Source: Sedimentitalea sp039941015 (GTDB lineage Bacteria > Pseudomonadota > Alphaproteobacteria > Rhodobacterales > Rhodobacteraceae). From it: DNA of 64,000 bases. The position numbers and the translations under genes were made by a program. Below, piece by piece: positions 8,068 through 16,214 of this stretch (the first letter of the stretch is position 1; each line of letters opens with the position of its first letter). Under the pieces are notes generated by a model that did not search any database, was not told where the DNA came from, and saw only the letters and a list, made by a program, of their open reading frames with translations. The DNA lies in NCBI RefSeq assembly GCF_039941015.1, contig NZ_JBDVFI010000041.1; one strand, written 5' to 3'.

Positions 8068-8961
8068 ATGCCTCTTGCCTGTGTTCTGATATCTGACATT
8101 ACCGGCAGTACCCAACTGTACGAAACCGCAAGCAATCAAACCGCGCTTGAGCAGGTCAGCAAGGTACTGGCGCGGATGCGGCAGATTATCGAATCCACCG
8201 GGGGCAAATGCGTCAAATCTCAGGGTGACGACGTTCTCAGCTTTTTTGAATCGTCCGAACAGGCGTTTCAGGCCGCATGGGCGATGCTCAATGAAAGCTG
8301 GCCAGCAGGGCTGTCGGTGCATGTCGGCACCTATTTCGGCGAGATTCTCAATCACGAGAACGACATTTACGGCAGCGCGGTCAACACGGCGGCGCGACTG
8401 TCATCGCTGGCCAAGCCCGGCGAGATCCTTGTGGGCGACCGTGGGTATGATGACCTGACGCCCGAAAGCAAAGCCCGATTGCTGATGATCGGAGAGATCC
8501 AGTTGCGCGGCAAGGCCAACCCGACGCGCGTCTATTCCTGTTCGGTGACCGAACTTAGTGAACAGACCGTGATATTTGGGGGCGCGAACAAGGAACGTGC
8601 CCGAGGTACTGAACTGGCCGATTTGCAATTAAACGGCAAAACTTGGCAGATCAGCGAAGGCGAAAGCCTGACGATAGGGCGGTCTGCGGATTGCGATATT
8701 GTCCTGAAACCGGCATGGGTTTCGCGCAAGCACGCCGCCTTGTCTATCCGCCGTGGACAACTCGAGTTCACCGATCACAGCAGTTCCGGAAGCCTGATCC
8801 GCATGGCCAATGGCAGCGAAGTGGCGCTGCACCGTCGCGCCACGCTCCTCAATGGCAGCGGCTCAATCCTTTTGGGGCCACGCACCCATATTGACGATGA
8901 CTGCTGTATCCAATTCACGACCCACGACCTTGCACTGATGCAAACCAAGCAAGCGGTCTGA
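8068..8961 (+). CDS. Class III adenylate/guanylate cyclase with C-terminal FHA domain
   Basis: Residues 1-150 form a class III nucleotide cyclase domain with every catalytic position: metal Asp D10 (ISDITGST) and D54 (QGDD), base-recognising K50 and D98 (NDIYG), and transition-state N105 and R109 (NTAARL). K50 and D98 fit ATP as substrate, so cAMP is the likely product. Residues 190-280 form a forkhead-associated domain (TIGRSADCDIVL...VSRKHAAL) that would bind phospho-Thr peptides or regulate the cyclase. There is no membrane segment, so the protein is cytoplasmic. The 297-residue cyclase-then-FHA order is compact. ATG 8068 follows GATCTCCTCCAG, which offers only a weak Shine-Dalgarno. Confidence 0.92.
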   Translation: MPLACVLISDITGSTQLYETASNQTALEQVSKVLARMRQIIESTGGKCVKSQGDDVLSFFESSEQAFQAAWAMLNESWPAGLSVHVGTYFGEILNHENDIYGSAVNTAARLSSLAKPGEILVGDRGYDDLTPESKARLLMIGEIQLRGKANPTRVYSCSVTELSEQTVIFGGANKERARGTELADLQLNGKTWQISEGESLTIGRSADCDIVLKPAWVSRKHAALSIRRGQLEFTDHSSSGSLIRMANGSEVALHRRATLLNGSGSILLGPRTHIDDDCCIQFTTHDLALMQTKQAV

Positions 8962-9066
8962 CTCGCTCTGCCAGTCTCCCGTTCACTTTGGCATAGCGTC
9001 CGATGACGATTTCCGGTTTGCCTCGCCACGCCGCTGCGCTAGGGCTGCGGTAGTCAGGAGGGGCCA

Positions 9067-9162
9067 ATGTCAGAGTTTACAACCATCACCACGATCACAG
9101 TGATTTCCGCCGTTCGGGACGGTGCAGATTTCCAGCGTGCCAGCAAGGTACGCCAATCATGA
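9067..9162 (+). CDS. 31-residue ORF translationally coupled to the COG0523 GTPase gene
   Basis: ATG 9067 sits 3 bases after the very strong ribosome binding site AGGAGGGG, and the stop TGA overlaps the ATG of the following GTPase gene as ATGA. The peptide (MSEFTTITTITVISAV then RDGADFQRASKVRQS) is Thr/Ile-rich at its start. I recognise no family. The arrangement suggests a leader peptide or coupling cistron: the GTPase gene has only GCCAGCAAGG as its own site and may depend on ribosomes arriving from here. No attenuator hairpin was found, and the codon runs (Thr, Ile) are too mild to prove attenuation. Confidence 0.5.
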   Translation: MSEFTTITTITVISAVRDGADFQRASKVRQS

Positions 9163-10022
9163 CTGCGTCGCTGCCCCTCACCATTGTCAGCGGCTATCTC
9201 GGCGCGGGCAAGACCACGCTGATCAACCGACTTCTTGCCGAGGATCACGGGATACGCCTGATGGTCATTGTAAACGATTTTGGCGCGATCAACATCGACA
9301 AGGCGCTGATCAAGACGCGGGGCGATGACACGATCGCCCTGACCAATGGCTGTGTCTGCTGCACCATGGGCACAGATTTGACCATGGCGCTTAACGATGT
9401 CCTCGACCGGGACGACCGGCCCGATCACCTGATCATCGAGGCCAGCGGTATTGCTGACCCGGCGGCGATTGCCAGCGCCGCCATCGCGGAACCGGAACTC
9501 AGCTATGCCGGGATCATCACATTGGTCGATGCACAGAATATCGAGGGTCTGCTCAACGATCACTTGATTGCCCCGCAGGTCACACAACAGATATCTGCGG
9601 CCGATCTGGTGCTGCTGACCAAAACTGACGCCGCGGCGCCTGCCCTTCTTGACCGACTCGCCACGATGCGCGCGCGATCACCCGCGGTGCTGGACGACAC
9701 CCCCCTCGCCCCGCTTCTGTTTGATATCGTGCCTCTGCCTCAAGGCCGCAGTACCGCCCCGCACCCGGCCTATGCAAACTGGCAGCATGACAGCGACATG
9801 GTTCTCGACCGCAGGGCCATGGGCGACAAACTCGCCAATCGCCCGCATGGGCTCTACCGTCTCAAGGGATTCATTCAGACAGATGATGGCGGATACGAAG
9901 TCCACGTCGTGGGCCAATTCGTCAAAGCCAAACGTGTCCAAACCGACCGCACCACGCTGGTCGGTCTCGGACCGGCTGCCCGTATCAGCAGGGATGAAAT
10001 AGAAACCTGGTGGTGCGCATGA
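9159..10022 (+). CDS. CobW/COG0523-family GTPase (metal chaperone)
   Basis: A G3E-class P-loop GTPase of the COG0523 family; members deliver or insert Zn, Co or other metals. Walker A is GYLGAGKTT, the metal motif is GCVCC (CxCC), Walker B-like IIEASGIADP follows, and the base-recognition motif is TKTD where NKxD is usual. The C-terminal CobW_C domain is short (287 residues in total) and there is no His-rich tail. The Asn-to-Thr change in NKxD is seen in many COG0523 proteins. There are no cobalamin, zur or nitrile-hydratase genes nearby, so the metal and client cannot be told. Confidence 0.88.
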   Translation: MTASLPLTIVSGYLGAGKTTLINRLLAEDHGIRLMVIVNDFGAINIDKALIKTRGDDTIALTNGCVCCTMGTDLTMALNDVLDRDDRPDHLIIEASGIADPAAIASAAIAEPELSYAGIITLVDAQNIEGLLNDHLIAPQVTQQISAADLVLLTKTDAAAPALLDRLATMRARSPAVLDDTPLAPLLFDIVPLPQGRSTAPHPAYANWQHDSDMVLDRRAMGDKLANRPHGLYRLKGFIQTDDGGYEVHVVGQFVKAKRVQTDRTTLVGLGPAARISRDEIETWWCA

Positions 10023-10175
10023 AGCATTCTCTGAACATTGCAAAATTGATCGCGGGAAAAGTCCGAATTCAACACTCTACAAAGTTGTTTCCAGTCCGTT
10101 TGCGCCATATCAAGGCGCCAGGCGCCAAAGCGCGCCAATACTAGATCTCAGATCTCAATCAATGGGGACATCACC

Positions 10176-10658
10176 ATGAAAATCTCGACCGCCATGCTGA
10201 AGACCGGACTCGCCAGCAGCGCCATCGTCCTATCGCTTGCCACATCGGCACTTGCGAATGAAAACACCCAGCAAGGTGTTCTGAAATGCGATGTCGAGGG
10301 CGGCGTCGGCATGTTGCTCGGCTCCAAGAAAGACATGACCTGCGTTTTCACAAAAAATGACGGAACCGTCGAAAACTATACCGGTCGCGTTCTGACCATC
10401 GGTGTTGATATCGGCGTGACCAAAGACAGCCACATCACCTGGGCGGTTCTGGCACCTTCGGGTGACAACGAAGTCGGTGCGCTGGCCGGGAGCTATGATG
10501 GCGTCAAGGCCGAAGCAACCGTTGCAGGCGGCGTCGGTGCCAACGTTCTCGTCAGCGCCGGAAACCAATTCACGCTTCAGCCGATCAGCGTACAAACGCA
10601 AAAGGGCCTCAACGTTGCAGCGGGCTTTGGTTCGATCAAACTCGAATACGCAAAATAG
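10176..10658 (+). CDS. DUF992 family exported protein
   Basis: A 160-residue protein with a cleavable signal peptide (about 28 residues, ending SALA|NEN) and the DUF992 pattern: GVLKCDVEGGVG, two Cys about 30 residues apart that could form a disulfide, GALAGSYDGVKAEATV and GLNVAAGFGSIKLEY. The function of the family is unknown; it is periplasmic and widespread in alphaproteobacteria. It is monocistronic, with its own 150-bp upstream region and a strong terminator. ATG 10176 follows the Shine-Dalgarno GGGG. Confidence 0.9.
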   Translation: MKISTAMLKTGLASSAIVLSLATSALANENTQQGVLKCDVEGGVGMLLGSKKDMTCVFTKNDGTVENYTGRVLTIGVDIGVTKDSHITWAVLAPSGDNEVGALAGSYDGVKAEATVAGGVGANVLVSAGNQFTLQPISVQTQKGLNVAAGFGSIKLEYAK

Positions 10659-10688
10659 AGTCCAGATTTTACTTCAGAACGCCAGACA

Positions 10689-10717
10689 CGGCGCCCTTGC
10701 AAAAGGGCGCCGTTTTT
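10689..10717 (+). terminator. Rho-independent terminator of the DUF992 gene
   Basis: A perfect 10-bp stem CGGCGCCCTT / AAGGGCGCCG with loop GCAA, then five T. The GCAA tetraloop and T run make this a textbook terminator. Confidence 0.93.
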
Positions 10718-10785
10718 CTGCGTCAGGGCTTTAACTTGATATGGGGCCCACAATCTAATGCGTTGAAACCTGTGATGCTCGTTGC

Positions 10786-12456
10786 CTAGCGGTTTCGCCC
10801 GACCTGCCGGCAGATCAGGATCACCGGCAACAATCCCACGGCCACGATCACCAGCGAAGGCACCGCAGCGCCTTCCAATCGTTCATCGCTGGCCAGACGA
10901 TAGGCCTGAACGGCCAGCGTATCATAGTTGAATGGTCGCATGATCAAGGTTGCAGGCAACTCCTTCATCACGTCCACGAAAACGATCAGCAGCGCCGTAA
11001 GCAAGCTCGGCGTCAGGATCGGCAGATGCACCCGCCGCAACGTGCCCAGCGGCGTTTCGCCAAGGGATCGCGAGGCCGCATCCATGTTGGCGTGAACCGT
11101 GCTTTGCCCGCCCTCATATGCACCGAGCGCCGCCGCCAGGAACCGCACCATGTAGGCCGCAACGAGCAACCAGATCGACCCTGTGACCAAGAGACCGGTC
11201 GAGATGCCAAACGTCGCCCGCATCCAGGCATCCAACGCGTTGTCAAAGGCCGCAAACGGCACCATCAGACCCACCGCAATCACGCCGCCCGGCACCGCAT
11301 AACCCAGCCGCGCGACATAGCCGGCCGTGGCCGAACCACGGCCCGGACGGAGCCGCTGAAAGAACCCGACTGTGATCGCCGCCATTAAGGTCACGACCGC
11401 CGCTGTCCCGGCCAGCGTGATCGAATTCTGGATAAATCCGATGTACCGACGGCTGAGCAGATCCTGTTCCCCACCCAAACCCATCACAAACAGCACGATC
11501 GCAGGCAAAACACAGCCCAGGACCACCGGAATTACGCACAGCAACATCGCCAGCGCCGCCCGCCAACCGCGCAGCTGCGCAGGCTCCATTGCCATCTGGC
11601 GCTTACCCGCCTCGTGGTACTTTGCGCGTCCTCGCTGCAACCGTTCGGTTACAGCGAGAAGCAGGGCGAAACTCAGCAGGCACAGCGCAAGCTGGGCAGC
11701 TGCCGCTCGATCCGCCATCGAAAACCAGCTTGTGTAGATACCGGTCGCAAAGGTTTGCACGCTGAAATAAGCCACCGTGCCGAAATCGGCGATCGTTTCC
11801 ATCACCGCCAGCAACACACCCGCCGCAATCGCAGGGCGCGCCATTGGCAGGCTTACGGTCCAGAATGCCGCCCATGCGCTCTTGCCAAGCGTCCGCGCCG
11901 CGAGAAACGCGGCCGAGCTTTGTTGGAGAAACGCGGCGCGTGCAAGAAGGTAGACGTAGGGATAGAACACCAGCACCAGCATGGCGGCTGCGCCCCAGAG
12001 CGAACGAATTTCGGGAAACCAATAATCACGTGGCCCCCAGCCGGTCACGTCACGCAAAGTCGATTGCACGATCCCCGGGTGATCCAGCAAATAGGTATAG
12101 GCGTATGCGAGCACATAGGCCGGAAACGCCAGCGGCAGCACCAGCATGATTTCGAGGATCCGCACCCCTGGAAACCGTGTCATCGTCACCAACCAGGCCG
12201 CCCCGACACCAAGCGCAAAGGTGCCAGCAGCGACCAACGTCACAAGCGCGAGTGTCGAGCCAACGTATCGCGGCAGGACAGTATCCAGCAAATGGGAAAC
12301 CGTGTCGGTGCCACCCGTGACCGCCGCCAATACGACCGCCAGCATCGGGAGCAGGCAAACCGCCGCTACGGTATAGGCGAGTCCGGCAAGCGGCCCGGCA
12401 CCACCATGTCTGCGTCGCCGCTTGCCATTTGCGGCCAGCTCGATGGCTTCGGACAT
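10786..12456 (-). CDS. fbpB: Ferric-iron ABC transporter permease (FbpB family)
   Basis: A double-length inner-membrane permease that moves Fe3+ received from an FbpA-type binding protein. The 556 residues hold two copies of the BPD_transp_1 domain, each with about six membrane segments; the EAA-like loops include AARTLGKSAWAAFWTVSLPMARPAI in the first half and AASRSLGETPLGTLRRVHLPI in the second. It begins with a basic cytoplasmic segment (GKRRRRHGG). ATG 12456 (MSEAIELAAN) is preferred over an upstream in-frame TTG at 12483 because GAGGTAAAGG precedes it. It is unlinked from its likely binding protein (6797-7813), but an almost identical operator-like element lies upstream of both. No ATPase gene follows. 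Confidence 0.9.
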   Translation of the reverse strand: MSEAIELAANGKRRRRHGGAGPLAGLAYTVAAVCLLPMLAVVLAAVTGGTDTVSHLLDTVLPRYVGSTLALVTLVAAGTFALGVGAAWLVTMTRFPGVRILEIMLVLPLAFPAYVLAYAYTYLLDHPGIVQSTLRDVTGWGPRDYWFPEIRSLWGAAAMLVLVFYPYVYLLARAAFLQQSSAAFLAARTLGKSAWAAFWTVSLPMARPAIAAGVLLAVMETIADFGTVAYFSVQTFATGIYTSWFSMADRAAAAQLALCLLSFALLLAVTERLQRGRAKYHEAGKRQMAMEPAQLRGWRAALAMLLCVIPVVLGCVLPAIVLFVMGLGGEQDLLSRRYIGFIQNSITLAGTAAVVTLMAAITVGFFQRLRPGRGSATAGYVARLGYAVPGGVIAVGLMVPFAAFDNALDAWMRATFGISTGLLVTGSIWLLVAAYMVRFLAAALGAYEGGQSTVHANMDAASRSLGETPLGTLRRVHLPILTPSLLTALLIVFVDVMKELPATLIMRPFNYDTLAVQAYRLASDERLEGAAVPSLVIVAVGLLPVILICRQVGRNR

Positions 12457-12509
12457 TGCGGGGGCCTTTACCTCACGTGACAAAACAGGGGGGCAGGTAC
12501 CCTCCTGTC

Positions 12510-12551
12510 CCTTATTCGATCAATTGCGTCGGGTTTTCCAGCCCGAAACCG
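12510..12551 (-). promoter_or_regulatory. Second copy of the putative iron-responsive operator
   Basis: Read on the minus strand: CGGTTTCGGGCTG, 4 bases, CCCGAC, two bases, AATT, two bases, TC, then an AT-rich stretch. The element upstream of the ferric-binding protein (6739-6770, read the same way) has the same string with a 3-base shorter gap. It lies 54 bases before the permease ATG. The opposite orientation relative to the two genes and the TCGGG/CCCGA symmetry suggest a protein-binding site, not an RNA structure. Confidence 0.55.
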
Positions 12552-12605
12552 CAAAACTGCGACAGCATTGCGTTGCTCCGGAACCCTCACAGGCAGGCGT
12601 AGACC

Positions 12606-13829
12606 CTAGTCGTAGCTTCGCTGATCCTCGATCACCAGACCATCCTTTGGCAAGCTGCCGGGCGCAACAACGTCGATTGCACCCTTAAGCTTGAGCACAT
12701 CTGCCACGGTCTTGGCATAGGCGCTGGCATCACCCCCGGCGGCCTCGATCATGACGGTCATCGCGTCCATCTCACCCTCGCGGCTGGCAACGACCCGTGC
12801 CTTGACGATCTCAGCGTGCCGTTCGACCAATGCGGCGACCTGCTCGGGGCGAATGAACATGCCTTTGATCTTGGTGGTCTGGTCGGCACGTCCCATCCAA
12901 CCCTTGATCCGCATGTTCGTGCGTCCACAGGGACTTTGGCCCGCCATCACTGCGCTCAGATCGCCAGTCGCAAACCGGATCAGCGGATAGTCGGGGTTCA
13001 ACGTGGTCACCACCACCTCACCAACCTCACCCGGCGCAACCGGCGTGCCGGTTCCGGGGATGACAATCTCGACGATGACCTGTTCGTCGACGATCATTCC
13101 CTCCATCGCGGCGCTCTCATAGGCGATGTTGCCCAGATCCGCCGTGCCGTAACTTTGCAGACACAGGATGCCACGGTCGGCATATTCCGCACGCAGGCTG
13201 GGGAACAATGCGCCGCCGCCGACTGTCGCCTTGGTGATCCCAAGCGCCACGCCCATGCTGTCGGCTTTATCGAGGATCACCTTTAGGTAATCGGGCGTCC
13301 CCGCATAGGCCGTTGTACCGACGTCTCGCGCCGCCGTGACCTGCAGTTCGGTCTGCCCGGTTCCGGCGGGCAATACTGCCGCGCCGACAGCACGCGCGCC
13401 GCTTTCAAAAAGCATCCCTGCGGGCGTCAGATGATATCCAAAACAGTTCTGCACGATGTCGCCCGCACCGATGCCCACGGCATGCAGCACCCGGCCAAAT
13501 CGCCACCAATCATGATCGACGCCACCCGGTTCATAAATCGGGCCGGGCGACTGGAACACATGAGCATAGCCCGACGCCGGTTTCGCCGCAAAGCCACCGA
13601 ATGGCGGGTTGGCCGATTGCGCCTTGCCCAGCTCTGATTTGCGCAACACTGGCAATGCCGCAAGCGCGTCGGCATTCGTAATCGCATTTGCGTCAATCTG
13701 CCCAAGAGATGCGGCATAGCCTGTTAGCGTCTGAGCTCGGGCAATCTGCAACGGCAGCGCCCGCGCCAGATCTTCGGCTCTCTGGTCGGCGCTGCGGGTT
13801 TCAAGCTCGTCGTAGAAAGATGATGACAT
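12606..13829 (-). CDS. PaaK-like AMP-forming carboxylate-CoA ligase
   Basis: A 407-residue member of the phenylacetate-CoA ligase (PaaK) group of adenylate-forming enzymes, which activate a carboxylic acid with ATP and join it to CoA. Visible are the family's central SYGTADLGNIAYES (substrate/AMP pocket), the RFATGDLS motif with the ribose-binding Asp, and the C-terminal MRIKGWMGRADQTTKIKGMFIRPEQV typical of PaaK. It is shorter than PaaK (~430) and no other paa genes are present, so the acid is unknown. It lies at the distal end of the liv-type transporter locus, same strand, 102 bases after livF. Substrate handling together with the transporter is inferred. Confidence 0.85.
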   Translation of the reverse strand: MSSSFYDELETRSADQRAEDLARALPLQIARAQTLTGYAASLGQIDANAITNADALAALPVLRKSELGKAQSANPPFGGFAAKPASGYAHVFQSPGPIYEPGGVDHDWWRFGRVLHAVGIGAGDIVQNCFGYHLTPAGMLFESGARAVGAAVLPAGTGQTELQVTAARDVGTTAYAGTPDYLKVILDKADSMGVALGITKATVGGGALFPSLRAEYADRGILCLQSYGTADLGNIAYESAAMEGMIVDEQVIVEIVIPGTGTPVAPGEVGEVVVTTLNPDYPLIRFATGDLSAVMAGQSPCGRTNMRIKGWMGRADQTTKIKGMFIRPEQVAALVERHAEIVKARVVASREGEMDAMTVMIEAAGGDASAYAKTVADVLKLKGAIDVVAPGSLPKDGLVIEDQRSYD

Positions 13830-13931
13830 TTCGCCCTCGTGTCCTCTGACGTTAAGTGCGGGTCGGCGGGCGGAGCCACGCCAAAAGAAGACCTGCGGTA
13901 AAAATGGGGATGGGTGGCAGCAGGCCTGCCA

Positions 13932-14768
13932 TCAACTCAGCCAACGCTTGCGGCGACGGTAAGAACGCACATCGCGAAACGATTTACGCCCTTCATCCGA
14001 CATGCCGAGATAGAATTCCTTGACGTCCGGATTTTCGCGAAGTTCGGCGGCAGGGCCGTCCATCACCACACGTCCGGATTCGAGGATATAGCCATGATGC
14101 GCAAAGCGCAGTGCGACGTTGGTATTCTGTTCCGCCAGCAGGAAGGACACGCCTTCCTTTTCGTTGAGATCTTTTACGATCCCGAAAATCTCTTCGACCA
14201 ACTGCGGCGCAAGACCCATCGAGGGCTCGTCTAGCAAGATGGTCTCGGGTCCGGCCATCAGCGCACGTCCGATTGCCACCATTTGTTGTTCGCCACCGGA
14301 TGTGTAACCGGCCTGACTCTTGCGGCGTTCGCGCAAGCGCGGAAAATACTGATAGACCTTTTCCAGATCGGCCATCATCTCGCCGCGGCCCTGATTGCGG
14401 GTATAGAATCCGGTCAGCAGGTTTTCCTCGACCGTCAAATGCTCAAAACAATGACGGCCTTCCATCACCTGAATCACGCCGCGCTTGACCAACTCGGCAG
14501 GGTCCAGATCCTGCACCCGGTCTCCGCGATACACGATAGAGCCCTTGGTCACTTCGCCACGCTCGGAATGCAAAAGATTGCTGATCGCCTTCAACGTCGT
14601 GGTCTTGCCAGCGCCGTTCCCGCCCAGCAACGCAGTGATACCGCCCTTGGGCACCTTCAGGCTGACGCCCTTGAGCACGAGGATCACGTGATTGTAGATC
14701 ACCTCGATATTGTTGACTTCCAGCAGGGTCTCGGCCTGCACGTCCGTAGGTTTGGCAGCGTCCAGCAT
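13932..14768 (-). CDS. livF: Branched-chain-type ABC transporter ATPase LivF
   Basis: Cytoplasmic ATPase of a HAAT-family importer (LivF type). It has Walker A GGNGAGKTT, signature SGGEQQMVAIGRAL, Walker B ETILLDEPS with the catalytic Glu, then GLAPQLVEEIF and the switch region AEQNTNVAL. A C-terminal basic tail of ~20 residues (SFRDVRSYRRRKRW) is longer than in LivF of enterics. The start is ATG 14768 (MLDAAKP), since GGAAAG lies before it; a longer frame to 14813 lacks a site. It follows the binding-protein gene by 68 bases. Confidence 0.95.
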   Translation of the reverse strand: MLDAAKPTDVQAETLLEVNNIEVIYNHVILVLKGVSLKVPKGGITALLGGNGAGKTTTLKAISNLLHSERGEVTKGSIVYRGDRVQDLDPAELVKRGVIQVMEGRHCFEHLTVEENLLTGFYTRNQGRGEMMADLEKVYQYFPRLRERRKSQAGYTSGGEQQMVAIGRALMAGPETILLDEPSMGLAPQLVEEIFGIVKDLNEKEGVSFLLAEQNTNVALRFAHHGYILESGRVVMDGPAAELRENPDVKEFYLGMSDEGRKSFRDVRSYRRRKRWLS

Positions 14769-14836
14769 GGGGTGTCTTTCCGGCAAATCTTGTGATGACC
14801 CGACGGCGACCAAAGCCGCCGCCGAGCGTTATTCGA

Positions 14837-16120
14837 TTATTCGCAGTTCGGCGCGACGTTGTTTTCGGCGGCAAACGCTGCAGAATCCTCGTCGATAAGT
14901 GGCTGAACCACGTCTTGGTCGGACTGAACGAATTCGCTGATCAGGTTCCACTGCTTCGCATTCGCATCCCACTGGGTTACAGCCACAAAGCCGTTGCCAC
15001 CGTGGTTTTCGCAGGTCACCTCGAATTCAGGACCGAAGTTTGGAAGACCAAGCGCGGCCATCTTTTCCTCGGTGATCTTCAACGCTTCCATGCCGTCACG
15101 CATCTGGCCCGGAGTGATGTTGGCGACTCCGTGGATTTCCTGTGCCGTCTTGGCAGCTTCGGACACGAGCATCGCCGCATAGAGACCTCGGTTATAGAGA
15201 ACCGTACCGACTTGGTCGCCTGCACCCGCTGCTTTTCCAGGTTCGATGACGAATTTCTGCAAATCGTCGTACAGCGGATAGTCGCTGCCGACGTTGTGGA
15301 AGGTAAGGGCCTTGTAACCGTTGGCCGCTTCACCGGCAGGCAACACGTCGTTTTCGGAACCCGACCACCAGATGCCGATGAACTTGTCCATCGGAAAGCG
15401 AATGTTGGCCGCTTCCTGGATCGCGACCTGGTTCATGACGCCCCAGCCATACATGACCACATAGTCCGGACGGTCACGACGCACCTGAAGCCACTGAGAT
15501 TTCTGTTCCTGACCAGGGTGATCGACCGGCAGCAGGACCAGTTCGAAACCGTGCTTCTTGGACAGTTCTTCAAGCGTGCGGATCGGTTCTTTGCCATAGG
15601 CAGAGTTGTGATAGACCAGCGCGATCTTCTTGCCGTTCAGGTCACCACCTTCTTCGTCCAACATGTATTTGACCGCTACCGACGCGCCGTCCCAGTAGTT
15701 GGCCGGAAAGTTGAACACATGGCTGAACACGTTGCCGTTCTTGGCCGAGGTTCGCCCCAGACCCGAGGTCAGCATCGGGACGTCTTCGACGGTCACTTTT
15801 GGGATCAACTGATAGGTAATTCCGGTCGAGAGCGGCTGATAAACCAGCCCGCCGCCGTCTTTCAGCGATTCATAGCATTCGACGCCCTTTTCGGTGTTAT
15901 AGGCCGTCTCGCATTCGGGAACGAGAATGGTCTCGCCGCCGATGCCGCCATCGCGCTCGTTCAACAGCGTGAAATAGTCGGCATAGCCATCCGCGAACGG
16001 AATGCCACCCGCCGCATAGGGGCCGGTGCGATAGCTCAACGATGGGAACACAAGGTCCGCCATCACCGGCCCGGCGGCCATGACGGCGCCAAGCGCCAGA
16101 GTTGTCAGTTTCAATTTCAT
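14837..16120 (-). CDS. Branched-chain-type ABC transporter substrate-binding protein
   Basis: Periplasmic binding protein of the LivJ/LivK superfamily (type I fold), 427 residues, with a 21-residue signal peptide ending VMA|DLVFP. ADLVFPSLSYRTGPYAAGGIPFADGYADYFTLLNE is the canonical first strand and helix; an internal Cys pair (PECETAYNTEKGVEC) is likely a disulfide. Relatives in clusters with acyl-CoA ligases are usually annotated for branched-chain amino acids, but many members bind aromatic or fatty acids, and here ligand identity cannot be read. The strong Shine-Dalgarno GGGAGGAAAC before ATG 16120 and an upstream mRNA hairpin fit the higher expression expected of a binding protein. Confidence 0.92.
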   Translation of the reverse strand: MKLKLTTLALGAVMAAGPVMADLVFPSLSYRTGPYAAGGIPFADGYADYFTLLNERDGGIGGETILVPECETAYNTEKGVECYESLKDGGGLVYQPLSTGITYQLIPKVTVEDVPMLTSGLGRTSAKNGNVFSHVFNFPANYWDGASVAVKYMLDEEGGDLNGKKIALVYHNSAYGKEPIRTLEELSKKHGFELVLLPVDHPGQEQKSQWLQVRRDRPDYVVMYGWGVMNQVAIQEAANIRFPMDKFIGIWWSGSENDVLPAGEAANGYKALTFHNVGSDYPLYDDLQKFVIEPGKAAGAGDQVGTVLYNRGLYAAMLVSEAAKTAQEIHGVANITPGQMRDGMEALKITEEKMAALGLPNFGPEFEVTCENHGGNGFVAVTQWDANAKQWNLISEFVQSDQDVVQPLIDEDSAAFAAENNVAPNCE

Positions 16121-16160
16121 CGGTTCGTTTCCTCCCTGTTGGTCTTATCCGATGGTGTGT

Positions 16161-16178
16161 CTGTCCCCGCAGGGACAG
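16161..16178 (-). repeat. Intercistronic hairpin between livM and the binding-protein gene
   Basis: A perfect 7-bp inverted repeat CTGTCCC / GGGACAG with a CGCA loop, in the 94-base gap between livM and the binding-protein gene. There is no T tract, so it is more likely an mRNA-stabilising or processing hairpin than a terminator. Confidence 0.5.
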
Positions 16179-16214
16179 TCGATCCGTAAGATGGGTGCGT
16201 GCACCAATCCTGCG

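Noticed and set aside
14792..16189. 465-codon frame on the plus strand opposite the binding-protein gene
   Set aside because: It mirrors the codon bias of the strongly supported binding-protein gene on the other strand; no ribosome site, no family motif.
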